NCBI RefSeq assembly: GCF_900182915.1
Contig: NZ_FXUG01000006.1
Location: 1-64,000, forward strand
Direction of reading: 5' to 3'
From: Neorhodopirellula lusitana
Lineage (GTDB): Bacteria; Planctomycetota; Planctomycetia; Pirellulales; Pirellulaceae
Length of the DNA stretch: 64,000 nt
Both the position numbers and the translations under genes were made by a program. The notes under the pieces were generated by a model. That model searched no databases. It saw only the letters and a list, made by a program, of their open reading frames with translations, and had not been told where the DNA came from. Shown here piece by piece: positions 8,906-19,100 of the stretch; position 1 is the stretch's first letter, and every line of letters begins with the position of its first letter.

Positions 8906-9144
8906 AAACAAGAGCCTAAATAGGTGCGAGCCGACCATGCACCAAGATTGTGGGTAATCAAGACCTTGTGAAAGGTCTTTCAGCTCGTGAGATCTTTTGC
9001 AAAACCCGCTACGGTCGTTCTGCTTGCAGCTTGTTTAGTTGCGATCCAGAGGCGGTTGATGTTGGCCCATCAAGAGTCAGCGGCGCGTTGCCGCGCGCCG
9101 TGCTGATGCTTGGTTTCGCTTGCATTCCGACCAGGATGGCGGCG

Positions 9145-10728
9145 CTATTTGGTTGCTGGTTTGACGCGGACGATGACTTCGCGATCATTCTTTAGTGGCG
9201 GGCCCGGTGTGCAGCGACCGTTGGCGACTTGTTCGTCGAGTAGCGCGAGCAACATTTCGACCTGTTCGGGTTGCTGGTCGACGAGGTTGGTTTGCTCCGC
9301 CGGATCATCACCAAGATGATAGAGCTGCATGTTGGGCAGACCTTGCTTGATTGCAGCAGGGTCTTTCGGCGCACTCCAACCGCCGCTGCCAGGACTCAAG
9401 CAGAGCTTCCACGGCCCACGCCGGATCGCGAAGCGTCCCGCAATGCTGTGGCTGATTAGGCTATCACGCGGAGTCGCGTTTGGATCTTGAAACAGCACCG
9501 ATAGGTCGAATCCGTCTTCGCCACCGTTCGCCTGCCGCGGCAGCTCGGCGATGGATTGCAGGGTCGAGTAGATGTCCGTCAAGCAAGCCACCGCATTGGT
9601 TTGGGTTCCCGCGGCAATCTTCCCAGGCCATCGTGCGAGCAAAGGCACACGGTGTCCGCCCTCGAAAATATCGGCTTTATGACCGCGATAGCCTGCACTG
9701 GGATCGTGATCGTGTTGAGCCAAGACGTCAAAGTTGGCTTCCGGCGAACAGCCGTTGTCGCTGGTAAAGAAGACGATCGTATTCTCGTCGATACCGGCTT
9801 CGCTGATCGCGTCCATCAGTTCACCAACATGGTGGTCGACTTGGTGGACAAAGTCTGCGTAAGGGTTGATGCCGCTGGCACCTTTGAAGGGTGGCACAGG
9901 AACAATCGGTGTGTGGGGCGCGGGCAGCGGCAGATAGAGAAAGAAGGGCTTGCCGTTCTTAGCCAACTCGGCTCGCTCGTTAACATACGTGATTGATTTG
10001 TCGAAGAGATGGGGAAGCACTTCGTCGATCTTGAAGTCATCGCCAATGGGACCGTTGCGATACCAGCCATAGGGATCTTCTTTTTTCGTTACGCCTTCAT
10101 TCCGTTTGGGAACCGACGTTGGCATTCCGGTGTCGACCCAAACGTAGGGCGCCATGTCGAGCGACCCACAATGGCCGTAGTATTGGTCGAAGCCATTGAT
10201 GTTGGGGCCGTTCTTCACTGGTTTTGAAAAGTCAATTTCTTTGCCGTCCATGTGCCAGTCCCATCCCAGGTGCCATTTGCCAATCATCGCGGTGTGATAT
10301 CCCGCGGATTGTATCAAGTGACCAAGGGTCGGCCGGTCTGCTGGAATCAAGTGTTTGCTGGTTCCGCTCAGCACGCCGCGGGCTAAACGGGAACGCCAGT
10401 TGTATCGCCCCGTCAGTAATCCATAGCGGGTTGGTGTGCAAACGGAACTGGGGGTATGGGCGTCAAGGAAGGTCAGCCCTTCATCGGCGAGACGTTGCAG
10501 ATTGGGGGTTTGAATCTTGCACTCTGGATTGGTCGGCGAGATATCGCCCAAGCCCAGATCATCGGCCAAGACAACGATGACGTTCGGGTGCCCGGGGGCT
10601 GGAGCGGCCGATGCTAGGTTGATGAACCCGACGCCGATCGCCAGGCTGAGTAAAACGTCGCGGAAGAGCGTCCAGCCTAATCGGGTTTGAGATGCAGGAG
10701 GGGGTGAGAAGACGGAAGTCGAGGTCAT
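9145..10728 (-). CDS. Secreted arylsulfatase-type sulfatase
   Basis: The 527-residue protein has an N-terminal hydrophobic segment (LFRDVLLSLAIGVGFINLASA). The metal site PNVIVVLADDLGLGD follows, and then the active-site signature C97-T-P-T-R101 with YGLLTGRYNWR. The His/Lys motif is in IGKWHLGWD, and FFTSDNGCSPE completes the core. This matches the arylsulfatase A-like S1 group, which removes sulfate from sulfated sugars after Cys-to-formylglycine conversion. It is the downstream member of a three-sulfatase run on the minus strand, 130 bases after the next gene. A 15-base motif shared with the ThuA upstream region lies at 10769-10783. Confidence 0.93.
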   Translation of the reverse strand: MTSTSVFSPPPASQTRLGWTLFRDVLLSLAIGVGFINLASAAPAPGHPNVIVVLADDLGLGDISPTNPECKIQTPNLQRLADEGLTFLDAHTPSSVCTPTRYGLLTGRYNWRSRLARGVLSGTSKHLIPADRPTLGHLIQSAGYHTAMIGKWHLGWDWHMDGKEIDFSKPVKNGPNINGFDQYYGHCGSLDMAPYVWVDTGMPTSVPKRNEGVTKKEDPYGWYRNGPIGDDFKIDEVLPHLFDKSITYVNERAELAKNGKPFFLYLPLPAPHTPIVPVPPFKGASGINPYADFVHQVDHHVGELMDAISEAGIDENTIVFFTSDNGCSPEANFDVLAQHDHDPSAGYRGHKADIFEGGHRVPLLARWPGKIAAGTQTNAVACLTDIYSTLQSIAELPRQANGGEDGFDLSVLFQDPNATPRDSLISHSIAGRFAIRRGPWKLCLSPGSGGWSAPKDPAAIKQGLPNMQLYHLGDDPAEQTNLVDQQPEQVEMLLALLDEQVANGRCTPGPPLKNDREVIVRVKPATK

Positions 10729-10858
10729 CGTGGGCTCTTGGATGTTGGACGATATTTCTGTGCTACGGTCCCTAGTTTAGCTAATCACCAGACAAGCGTT
10801 GGCGGAATGGACATTCGGTTGTCGCGGTGTCGCCGATTGAATCTGTTAAGTAGTTCGG

Positions 10859-12328
10859 CTACTCGTCGATCGTTGTCGATGGGATGTTTGTCATGTTCGT
10901 GTTTGCCGCTTCATAGGCTTGGTGGCCAGTCGACTTGCCGGGCAGGACTGGTTGCTGGTTCGGGGGCAGGTGCCGGGCGTGTTGGGCGATGATGCTGGCG
11001 TATTCGGGATTCGTAGCTAGGTTGTTCCATTCGTGGGGATCGGTGTCGTGATCGTACAGTTCACGCGACCCATCGAGGTATTGAATGAACCGATACCGGG
11101 TCGATCGAATTGCGATGTTTCCGATGCCGAAACTGGTGACAGCGGGGTGACGCCATTCTTGATTGGGGTTCACCAGCAGTGGTACGAGGCTTTGTCCTTC
11201 TTGACTGTGATCGGTCGGCAAGTTTGCGAGTTCCAGTAGAGTTGGAAAGAGATCGATCAGTTCAACCGGTTGATCGGTGCGCTGGTTAGGCTTGGAGCCG
11301 GGCGCGGAAATGATGATCGGCACGCGGGTTCCGTCTTCCCAGAGCGAACGTTTCGCCCAGCGTTGTTTTTCGCCCAAGTGAAAGCCGTGATCCGAAAACA
11401 GCACGACGATGGTGTTGTCGGCATAGTCGCTTGACTGAAGAGCGTCCAAGACGATTCCCAGGCAATGATCGGCGAAGCTTACCGAGGCTAAATAAGCCTG
11501 CACGGCATGCTTCCATTGTCCTGCCTTGGTGACCCAGTCGTGGGTTGGCGAAACATGTTTTAAATTGGTTAAGTCAACCGCGTACTGGCTTAGGTCGTCG
11601 CGGTCATTGTCACGGACCAGTGGAAGCTGGATGTCCGCCAGCGGGTGCAGGTCGAACCACTTTTGCGGTGCATACATTGGCACGTGAGGACGATAGAACC
11701 CCACGCCCATGAAGAATGGCTTTTCATGTTGAGCACTGAGTTGATCGGCCGCCCACCGCGCGGCTTTCATGTCGGGCATCAAGTCGTCTTCTTCGGGATA
11801 GGCACCCCAGTCCCAGAGCGGGTGCCCATGGGGTTGCGAAATCTTTTCCGCGGGGGTTGGGCCAAAGCCGCCGGAAGGTTGATAGCGGTCGAAGAATCTT
11901 CGGTCACCGCTGTGGAAAAGCTTGCCGGTCGCCATGGTTTCGTAGCCGTTGGCGGCGAAGACTTCCGGCATGGTTTTGACGCCTTTCAGTGCGGGAGCCT
12001 GTTTCAGATCCGGCGATAGAAAGTAGATTCCCGTGGAGTGCGGGTAACGCCCCGTCATCATGCTGGCCCGCGATGGGTTGCAAACCGGCGATTGGCAATG
12101 GGCGTTTTCAAAGAGCGTTCCTAGGCTCGCCAAGCGATCGATATTGGGCGTGATCGCTTGCGGGTGTCCGCCGAGGCAACCGACCCAGTCATTGAGATCG
12201 TCGATCGAAATCAGCAACACGTTGGGTCGGTCAGCGGCCTGAGCCGGGAGTACGTCCACGGCTGTAAACAGCATGCAGAAAAGCAGCACGCAACGCAGGA
12301 AACAAGTTCGTCGAAATTCAGTGGGCAT
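10859..12328 (-). CDS. Secreted sulfatase, iduronate-2-sulfatase-like
   Basis: From ATG 12328 the product is 489 residues with a signal peptide (CFLRCVLLFCMLFTAVDVLPAQA). PNVLLISIDDLNDWVGCLGG and C83-N-P-S-R87 followed by ASMMTGRYPHSTGIY are hallmarks of the iduronate-2-sulfatase-like branch. Further core motifs are VGFYRPHVPMYAP and VLFSDHGFHLGEKQRW. Members hydrolyse 2-O-sulfates on uronic acids or related sugars; the actual glycan is not knowable here. Its N-terminal core closely resembles the plus-strand sulfatase at 27865-29403, so the two are paralogues. ATG 12376 is also open, but 12328 gives the better signal peptide. Confidence 0.9.
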   Translation of the reverse strand: MPTEFRRTCFLRCVLLFCMLFTAVDVLPAQAADRPNVLLISIDDLNDWVGCLGGHPQAITPNIDRLASLGTLFENAHCQSPVCNPSRASMMTGRYPHSTGIYFLSPDLKQAPALKGVKTMPEVFAANGYETMATGKLFHSGDRRFFDRYQPSGGFGPTPAEKISQPHGHPLWDWGAYPEEDDLMPDMKAARWAADQLSAQHEKPFFMGVGFYRPHVPMYAPQKWFDLHPLADIQLPLVRDNDRDDLSQYAVDLTNLKHVSPTHDWVTKAGQWKHAVQAYLASVSFADHCLGIVLDALQSSDYADNTIVVLFSDHGFHLGEKQRWAKRSLWEDGTRVPIIISAPGSKPNQRTDQPVELIDLFPTLLELANLPTDHSQEGQSLVPLLVNPNQEWRHPAVTSFGIGNIAIRSTRYRFIQYLDGSRELYDHDTDPHEWNNLATNPEYASIIAQHARHLPPNQQPVLPGKSTGHQAYEAANTNMTNIPSTTIDE

Positions 12329-12491
12329 GGCTGATGCAACAACAGTCGGGATCGGTATGGCTGACACTATCGACAAGTGTAAGCCATTGACCGGTGTGCC
12401 GGCTGTTCGATTGATCGCGAACGCGATGCCTAGCGAGGCGCTTTCGAATTCATTGCTGTTTGTTTCCGCCTTGGCGTGCCCTCACACTGAT

Positions 12492-13859
12492 TTACTCTTT
12501 GGGGGCAAGGCCCTGTTTGCGCTCTTTCAGTGGGTACCATTGGCCTAGCAGTTTACTTAGCTCTTCGACCTTTTCCGGATGTTGCAACGCGAGGTTGACT
12601 TTCTCGCTAGGGTCGGCCTGCAGGTCGTACAACTGCGGCTGGCTGCTTGTTGGCGGATACTTCATCCTTCCGGTGGCGCCATCGTAGGTGATTAGCAGCT
12701 TATCTTGGTCGCGAATGACCCAGCGATAAAGCAAGGATGCTTCTGGTTTTTCGATGTCGGCGATGTCGTGAGCAAATGTTTCACCGAAGAGCATGTTGCG
12801 TTTGATTGGAGTTCCTTCTTTCAGGTTCGGCAACAGGTTCAGTCCCGGTAGGTTTTGTGGAATGTCAGCGCCGGCTGCGGCCAGTAGTGTGGGCACGATG
12901 TCGATGCTGCTGCAGAGTTCAGGTCGATCGACGGGTGAGAACTTATCTGGCCAGCGGAACATGATCGGCGTGCGAGTGCCGCCTTCATATGGACTTCGTT
13001 TGGAACGCGCGAGGAAGCCACCACCGTTTGGATTTTGTATCCAGCCATTGTCGGTCACGTAGACCACGATGGTGTCGTTGGCGATACCCTTTTCTTCCAA
13101 ACGATCGAGAAGCTGCCCGCATGTTTCGTCGAACCAATCGCACATGGCGTAGTAGGCTGCGATGGGCTGAGGACGTCCTTCGGTTTGGTACTTTTCCAGA
13201 ATGCGTTGCGGTGGATTGTGTGGTGTGTGGGGTAGTATCGGGGCGTACCAAAGGAAGAATGGATCTTCGGAATCCGTCGCGGAGTCAAGGAAATCAAAGA
13301 CGGGTTGCATCCCTTCGCGGCCGATTTGCAAACCATCGTCGCCGTGGCGTCCGCCTGGTTCAGGGAAGCCGCGCGTCATCCCATGGGTGAATCCGCCACG
13401 TTGGTAACTACCCTCCCACCACTTGCCACTTTGAAAGCTGGTGTAGCCTTGGTCCGCCAACATACGCGGCAAGGTTGGGTGCTTGTCGATGTTGGAGATC
13501 AACATCTCGCGAACATCGAGGCCTGTTCGTATCCCATGGGCAAGATTCGCTGGGGTGCCAGCAGGATCGTTTCCGGTGATTCCGGTTTGGTGGGAGTAGA
13601 GTCCAGTGATCAACGTTGTAAGCGAAGGCCGGCAGAGTGCGGTGGGCACATGCCCATTCCGAAAAGTCACGCTTTGTTTGGCGAGCTTGTCGAGATTGGG
13701 GGTTTGGATCGCATCATGCCCCATGAAGCTGTAGTCGGTCCATCCTTGGTCATCCGACAAGATGATCACGATATTGGGTGGCTTTACCGCTTGCGCCTCG
13801 CGGGTCACGCACAATGCGAACAGTAAGACAAATCCGGCAACGATTGTCGATTTTTTCAT
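12492..13859 (-). CDS. Secreted sulfatase-family protein with CRPSL active-site motif
   Basis: The 455-residue protein has a signal peptide (MKKSTIVAGFVLLFALCVTREAQA). PPNIVIILSDDQGWTDY follows, and then C76-R-P-S-L80 with TTLITGLYSHQTG. The canonical sulfatase signature is C-x-P-x-R; here the Arg is Leu. The rest of the sulfatase core is present: WYAPILPHTPHNPP, a VVYVTDNGW metal site, and a C-terminal domain with QLYDLQADPSEK. The fold assignment is safe, but Arg normally helps both maturation and catalysis, so activity or substrate may differ. It is the first gene of the three-sulfatase run, 115 bases ahead of the next gene and 582 bases after the PQQ-type gene. Confidence 0.87.
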   Translation of the reverse strand: MKKSTIVAGFVLLFALCVTREAQAVKPPNIVIILSDDQGWTDYSFMGHDAIQTPNLDKLAKQSVTFRNGHVPTALCRPSLTTLITGLYSHQTGITGNDPAGTPANLAHGIRTGLDVREMLISNIDKHPTLPRMLADQGYTSFQSGKWWEGSYQRGGFTHGMTRGFPEPGGRHGDDGLQIGREGMQPVFDFLDSATDSEDPFFLWYAPILPHTPHNPPQRILEKYQTEGRPQPIAAYYAMCDWFDETCGQLLDRLEEKGIANDTIVVYVTDNGWIQNPNGGGFLARSKRSPYEGGTRTPIMFRWPDKFSPVDRPELCSSIDIVPTLLAAAGADIPQNLPGLNLLPNLKEGTPIKRNMLFGETFAHDIADIEKPEASLLYRWVIRDQDKLLITYDGATGRMKYPPTSSQPQLYDLQADPSEKVNLALQHPEKVEELSKLLGQWYPLKERKQGLAPKE

Positions 13860-14441
13860 TTGGTTGAGCTGGCTGGAGTGAATTGAAAATCAGACTTCTG
13901 GGCTGGTCGTTCGTGCATGACCTGCGTCGTCGTACGCGAATCGTCTACTTGGACGCTTGGTATTGAGACGCTCGGTTTTTCGTTCTGATCTCTAAGACGT
14001 GGCGGTAGCTTTGGTTCGAAACGGATCACTGAAAACAAAGGCTGAACGAGGCACTTGTTCGAGGTGGGAGGAACAGCAAGGCGCCGACTGGGTTGGCGGA
14101 AACTTGCTCGCAGTTCTTGTTGCAATGAATATAATTCAAGCGAAGATCATCGACGACACTCATGCGAGTCCCCGTGCCTTAGTGTCGTGTGTTGGATGGT
14201 GTGCACCGGATGATGGTGCATTGCAAGCCATTAGCAAATCCACACCTTCGACGGTTCATGCGAAACCCTGTCGCGAATTCACGAGGTTACGTTTTGCCGA
14301 ACTCTATGGGGCCAGTTTCGGATTGTGGGGGGGACGCGGCCCCGTATTCGCGATGGCTGAATGAGGAGCGTTTGGGTTTCGGCACTCACGTGCGACGCTC
14401 TCATTGCAGTTGGCTTTGCCCAGGGGCCTTCGACGCTCTGA
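13860..14441. other. Intergenic region, nothing recognised
   Basis: This 582-base gap lies between two minus-strand genes. Open frames exist in several phases, but none has protein-like composition, a ribosome binding site or a motif. It probably holds the promoter of the three-sulfatase run. Confidence 0.5.
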
Positions 14442-15833
14442 TCAATCTTCGGGGATCTCGAGGCAGAAGAGATTTTGGTCACCGCGGACCAGCATCTTGC
14501 GACCTGAAACAATGGGAGCAGCCCAACAGGGATAACCGAGACCGGCGTGGTCACCAATCGCCTCGTCGAGCTTCCAAACTGCGAGTTCGTCAAAGCTTTG
14601 AGGGGTGCAGCGAACGATGTGAAGCGGGCCTGTTTCTTTTAGGACCAGCAACACGTCACCGAATCGAGTGGCATTGGTTCGTCGGCGCGAAAGTGCTGTC
14701 CATTGAACATCGCCGGTCAGAAATTCAACACAGCGAAAATCACTGTCGGGAGCATTGCGGCCACTGCATCCATAGATGTAGCCGTCTTGTAAAACGGGCG
14801 TCGACATGTGTGAACGCAAAGCCTGGGCTCGTCGGTTGCCCGCGGGGTCTCGCCACACGTCACGGAAGATCGCTTTGTCGTCTTGGACATCGATTTCCAA
14901 CAATACCGCGCCGGAATCATAGCAGTCGCCGATCAGCACTCGGTTGTCTCGCACGACCGGTGTCATCGCGTTGACGCTTTCCAGGATGTCGGCGCGAAAT
15001 CGCATTTGTCCAATCGATTTGCCTTTCCGAGGATCAATGACATGCAAATGATCTCGAGCGAGCATTAGCACATAGACTTCATTCCCGAGGGTGATTGTTC
15101 GCGGGCTACTGTAGCTGGCCAGGTCATCGCCGCACCGCCAGCGTTCTTCGCCACTGTTGCGGTCAAACGCGACCGCCAGTGAACCATTGGGAGAAACTCG
15201 ATCCAGTCGTCCCGGAGCGATCGCTTGATCCGCTGCTGGACTGCCGCCCACCATGACGATGACTAAGTCGTCCAGGACCAAGGGAGACGAGCCGACACCA
15301 AAGAAGTTTTGGACGACTTGGTAAGCGTCGTTGGTTTGCACCTGCCATCGTTGCTGGCCATCTTGGATTGAGCGAGCGGTTAGAGTGCCCGAGACGCCGA
15401 GCGTGAAAATGTCATCGCCGTCACTGGTTGGGCTGCACCTCGGCCCGGGCTCGTATCCGTACATGTCTCGGTAGGTCACTTCGTTTGTTTGCGTCCACAG
15501 CACTTCGCCTTGATCAAGCGAAACCTTGCGAAGTCGTTCCTTTCCGTGGACGGAATCGAAATGAAAGTAGGCGTCATTGCGAATCACACCCAAGCCGTAT
15601 CCGTCGCCCAGATCCAATGCCCACGCGATCTTGGGAGGTTGGTTCCACGAAAGTGTGGATGGCGTTGCTTGTTCGGGATCCAAGTCCACGCTACCGCTGA
15701 AATCATCGTTCAGGAAACGCGGCCATTCCGGCGACTCCGCAAGCAATTGGCTGTTCAGCCAGAGTGCTCCTAATAACCAAAACGCCCCCATCAAACTGGC
15801 GTAGCGAGATAGCAGCTTGGCGGAAGTGATCAT
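14442..15833 (-). CDS. Exported PQQ-type beta-propeller protein
   Basis: The product is 463 residues from ATG 15833, chosen because it begins the hydrophobic export segment (LLSRYASLMGAFWLLGALWLNSQLLAES). It shows repeated beta-propeller blades of the PQQ/BamB type: ALDLGDGYGLGVI, VSLDQGEVLWTQT, LTARSIQDGQQRWQVQ, VAFDRNSGEERWR and LHVIDPRKGKSIGQ. Such planctomycete proteins are annotated as outer-membrane assembly or alcohol-dehydrogenase-like, but blades alone do not show PQQ binding or catalysis. It heads the minus-strand catabolic block and may take part in carbohydrate oxidation or only protein interaction. A longer start at 15890 is possible. Confidence 0.82.
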   Translation of the reverse strand: MITSAKLLSRYASLMGAFWLLGALWLNSQLLAESPEWPRFLNDDFSGSVDLDPEQATPSTLSWNQPPKIAWALDLGDGYGLGVIRNDAYFHFDSVHGKERLRKVSLDQGEVLWTQTNEVTYRDMYGYEPGPRCSPTSDGDDIFTLGVSGTLTARSIQDGQQRWQVQTNDAYQVVQNFFGVGSSPLVLDDLVIVMVGGSPAADQAIAPGRLDRVSPNGSLAVAFDRNSGEERWRCGDDLASYSSPRTITLGNEVYVLMLARDHLHVIDPRKGKSIGQMRFRADILESVNAMTPVVRDNRVLIGDCYDSGAVLLEIDVQDDKAIFRDVWRDPAGNRRAQALRSHMSTPVLQDGYIYGCSGRNAPDSDFRCVEFLTGDVQWTALSRRRTNATRFGDVLLVLKETGPLHIVRCTPQSFDELAVWKLDEAIGDHAGLGYPCWAAPIVSGRKMLVRGDQNLFCLEIPED

Positions 15834-16126
15834 GTCAAATCTCAAAAGAGGGAGGGAATGCGAGGTCGCGTGAAGTTCTGTGTGAGGCAATTTATCGGCG
15901 GCAAGTTGATCTTCGAAAACCAGCTGGAGTTCTCTCGTTCAACATGTCCGGTCGCGAGCAACGCAGGATTGTACGACAATGGCGACAAGCTTCGCCCGTT
16001 CGCAAGGTTGGGTCCGCGTGATTTTCTTATTGCGTGAGATCCGTTGCGGTGTGTTTATCGAGCGGCGGGCTGGGCCATTGTGAGCAATGGCAGCAGTATG
16101 GGCCCCATTTCAGGAACAGTTCAACC

Positions 16127-19100
16127 ATGGTCGAACCCAGCAACGACGCTTTCACTGGAATCCGCCCTCGTCATTGGTGGATCGCTGCAACGTTGGCTTT
16201 GATGGTTGCCGATATGGCCGCGCCGACCTGGTGGGGGCTTTGTGTGCTGCATCTGGTCATGCTGCCGCTGATCTGGCGTTTTGTGCACCGTCGGTTTATC
16301 ACGAAGATCACCATTGTCCAGGTCAGTGCGGTGTTGGTCGCCGGTGGCTGGCATGTGGTGTCGCAGCCATTCGGAGTCATTCCGCTGGATCCGGTCAGGG
16401 TTTGGACGTTTTGGGCGTTGTTGGCCGCTGGGTATTTCCATATCTATCTGCGTCGCCGGTTGCGGATGCGTTTAGAGCACCAGCACTACCTTCAACAAAA
16501 TGTTCGTCGGCGGTCTCGAGAAATTGAGCGAGTGAACCACGCGCTTCGAGACGAGGTCGCGCGGCGGCAGGCGACCCAGCACCGTCTAGATCAAAGCGAG
16601 ACCACTTTCCAGTCGATCATGGACCGGATGCACTTGCAGGTCGCACGCAAGAATGCGACCGGCGTGTTCACCTACGCCAACGATCCGTTTTGTAAAGAAC
16701 TCGGTTTGCATCCCATTGATGTCATCGGCAGCACGGACGCGGATTTGTATGCGCCGGCCACTGCGGCGCTTTACCGGGCCGACGATCTTAGCGTGATTGC
16801 GACGGGCCGGAACGTTGACAAGGTGGAAGAACATCCTGGATCCGACGGGCGTCCTGGCTTTGTGCAAGTATTTAAGGCTCCCGAGTACGACCAACATGGA
16901 CGCTGCATCGGCGTCCAGGTCATCTTTTGGGACATCACGGAAAAACATCGCAATGAGATCTCGCTGCGTCATAGCGAGGCGCGGAAGCGAGCCCTGTTCG
17001 ACGCGGCAGGGGATGCGGTTTTGTTGGTGGATGAAGCCGGCATCATCATGGAAGCCAACCCAGCCGCAATGGGGATGCTGCAGTCCGGTGGTGGTCGATT
17101 GCTCGGTCGTCCGATGGATAATTTAGTGATGCCGGTTCGGCGCAATTTGCATCCTGAAACCAGCAGTTGGTCCGAGGCCGACGTGACGAGTGCGAGCTTG
17201 GGCGAGGGAGAAGATTTGAGTTGGCACAGCCTTCCATTATCCGATCGACACCAGTTGCAGTTGCGTCGTGGGGATGGTGTGACGTTTGATAGTGAGGTGT
17301 CCGTTCACATCATTCCGCTTGGAAACCCTTCGCCAACAGCAACCTTCGAAGATGAAGAACGTGAAGGGCGCGCGATTATCATTCGTGACGTCACGTTACA
17401 ACAGCAAGCTTTTGAAGCGATGCGTGACGCGAAAGCCGCTGCAGAACAGGCCAACCGGACCAAGACGCAATTCATGGCCGGGATCTCGCACGAGTTGCGG
17501 ACTCCACTTGGTGGCATTGGCGGTCTGACCGAATTGTTGTCGCGTCAGACGTTACCGGGGCCGGCCCGGCGTTACGTCAATCTCATCGCTCAAAATGCGG
17601 AACTGCTGCATGATGCGATCGAAGACATTCTTGATTTCTCGGCGATTGAGGCGGGGCGGGTTGCGATTGATCCGGTGCCAATTGATTTGCATTCCATCGT
17701 CGGCGATGCATTTGGTTGCCTTGCGATTCGTGCTGCTGATAAACCAGTACGGCTGAGTTTTTCGATTGCCCCTTTCACGCCACGTTGGGTGGTCGCCGAT
17801 GCGAAGCGAATTCGTCAAGTGATCGTGAATCTCGCTGGCAACGCAATCAAGTTCACGGCTGCGGGCCAAGTGAGTCTGCGAATGACGGTGGAACCGACTG
17901 GAGGGCAAGCTGGAAATCCCGGTCATGCCCTTTTCCAGCTCGTAATTGAAGACACTGGGATTGGGATTGCTCCGGAGAATCAGGGGCGTATTTTTGATGC
18001 CTTTGAACAGGCTGACCGTGGAACCAACAAGCGGTTTGGAGGCACGGGGCTCGGGCTGGCCATCGCCCGTGGGTTGGCCCAGCGGATGGGCGGAGGCATC
18101 ACACTGGAGAGTGAAGTTGGCAAGGGCAGTCGTTTCATCGTGAAGTTTGATTTGCCTCTTGTCCAAGACGTCAGTGACAAGCCGACGCATTCAATCGAGG
18201 CGTGCCCCGAAGCGCAGGCCAGTCCCATCGTTGTCTCGGTCGGGAACGCCACGATTGAATCTGACTTGGCGGAAACCATCGTTGATCAAAAGTGCGCCGT
18301 GTACAAGCCATCGGATCTGGAGGGCGAGCAGCCGAAGTCCGCCGTTTGGTGGATCTTGACGGATGCTACCGCGGACGCTGCGTTTCGTATCCGGGCCCGT
18401 AAATCGGAAGACCGAGTGTTGTGGTTGACCCGGGCCAGTGAAGCGGCTCCCCGGCGTGCCAAGAAGGAAGATGCTGTCATCATCGAACCCGTGCATCCTC
18501 ATGAGTTGCGTCGTTGGCTTGCCGGTCAGGCTCTTCAGCAGTCGGTGCGAGGCCTGCGTTCAGCTCGAGGAAGCCGAGCCGTTCCCGGTGCTTCTAAGCC
18601 GTTGACTTCGGCTGGCGTTGTCCAGACAGGCAATGCTGCTCCTTCCCTTCGACACGACTCAGCTTCGTCGCTGATCGCACCTCGAAGTACGGCTCCTGTC
18701 ACGCGGCGAAATGGATCGGGAACCTTATCGGAAGCGGATCAAAGCCAATCGCAATACCGCGTGCTGGTCGTTGACGACAGTCCGACGAATCGTCTCGTGA
18801 TCCATGACCAGTTGGTTTCAGCGGGGCATCATGTCTGCGTTGCCGAAGGTGGCGAAACGGCGCTCTCGTATTTTCCCGATGACGAGTCGGCGGTTCCGGC
18901 ATCCACGTTTGATTGCATTCTGATGGACTTGCAGATGCCGACCATGGATGGAACCGAGGTAACCACCGAAATTCGCAGACGGGCGGCTCATTTTAATCGG
19001 GCCATGCCGCCAGTCATCGCTTTGACGGCTCACGTGACTGATCAGCATCGCCAGATGTGCCGGGACGCGGGAATGGTGGGTTACATCACCAAGCCAATCG

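Larger units (their letters stand above)
8456..9144. other. Intergenic region with hairpin and dispersed repeat
   Basis: This 689-base gap separates the ThuA gene start from the stop of the next upstream sulfatase. It holds the CCCTAG/CTAGGG hairpin at 8637-8653 and a dispersed repeat copy at 8812-8905. No reading frame in it has recognisable protein features. The ThuA-SGNH promoter is presumably inside, but I cannot place it. Confidence 0.55.

Noticed and set aside
13856..14125. 89-codon open frame on the minus strand upstream of a sulfatase
   Set aside because: It overlaps the sulfatase start, shows no protein-like pattern and has no good ribosome binding site.
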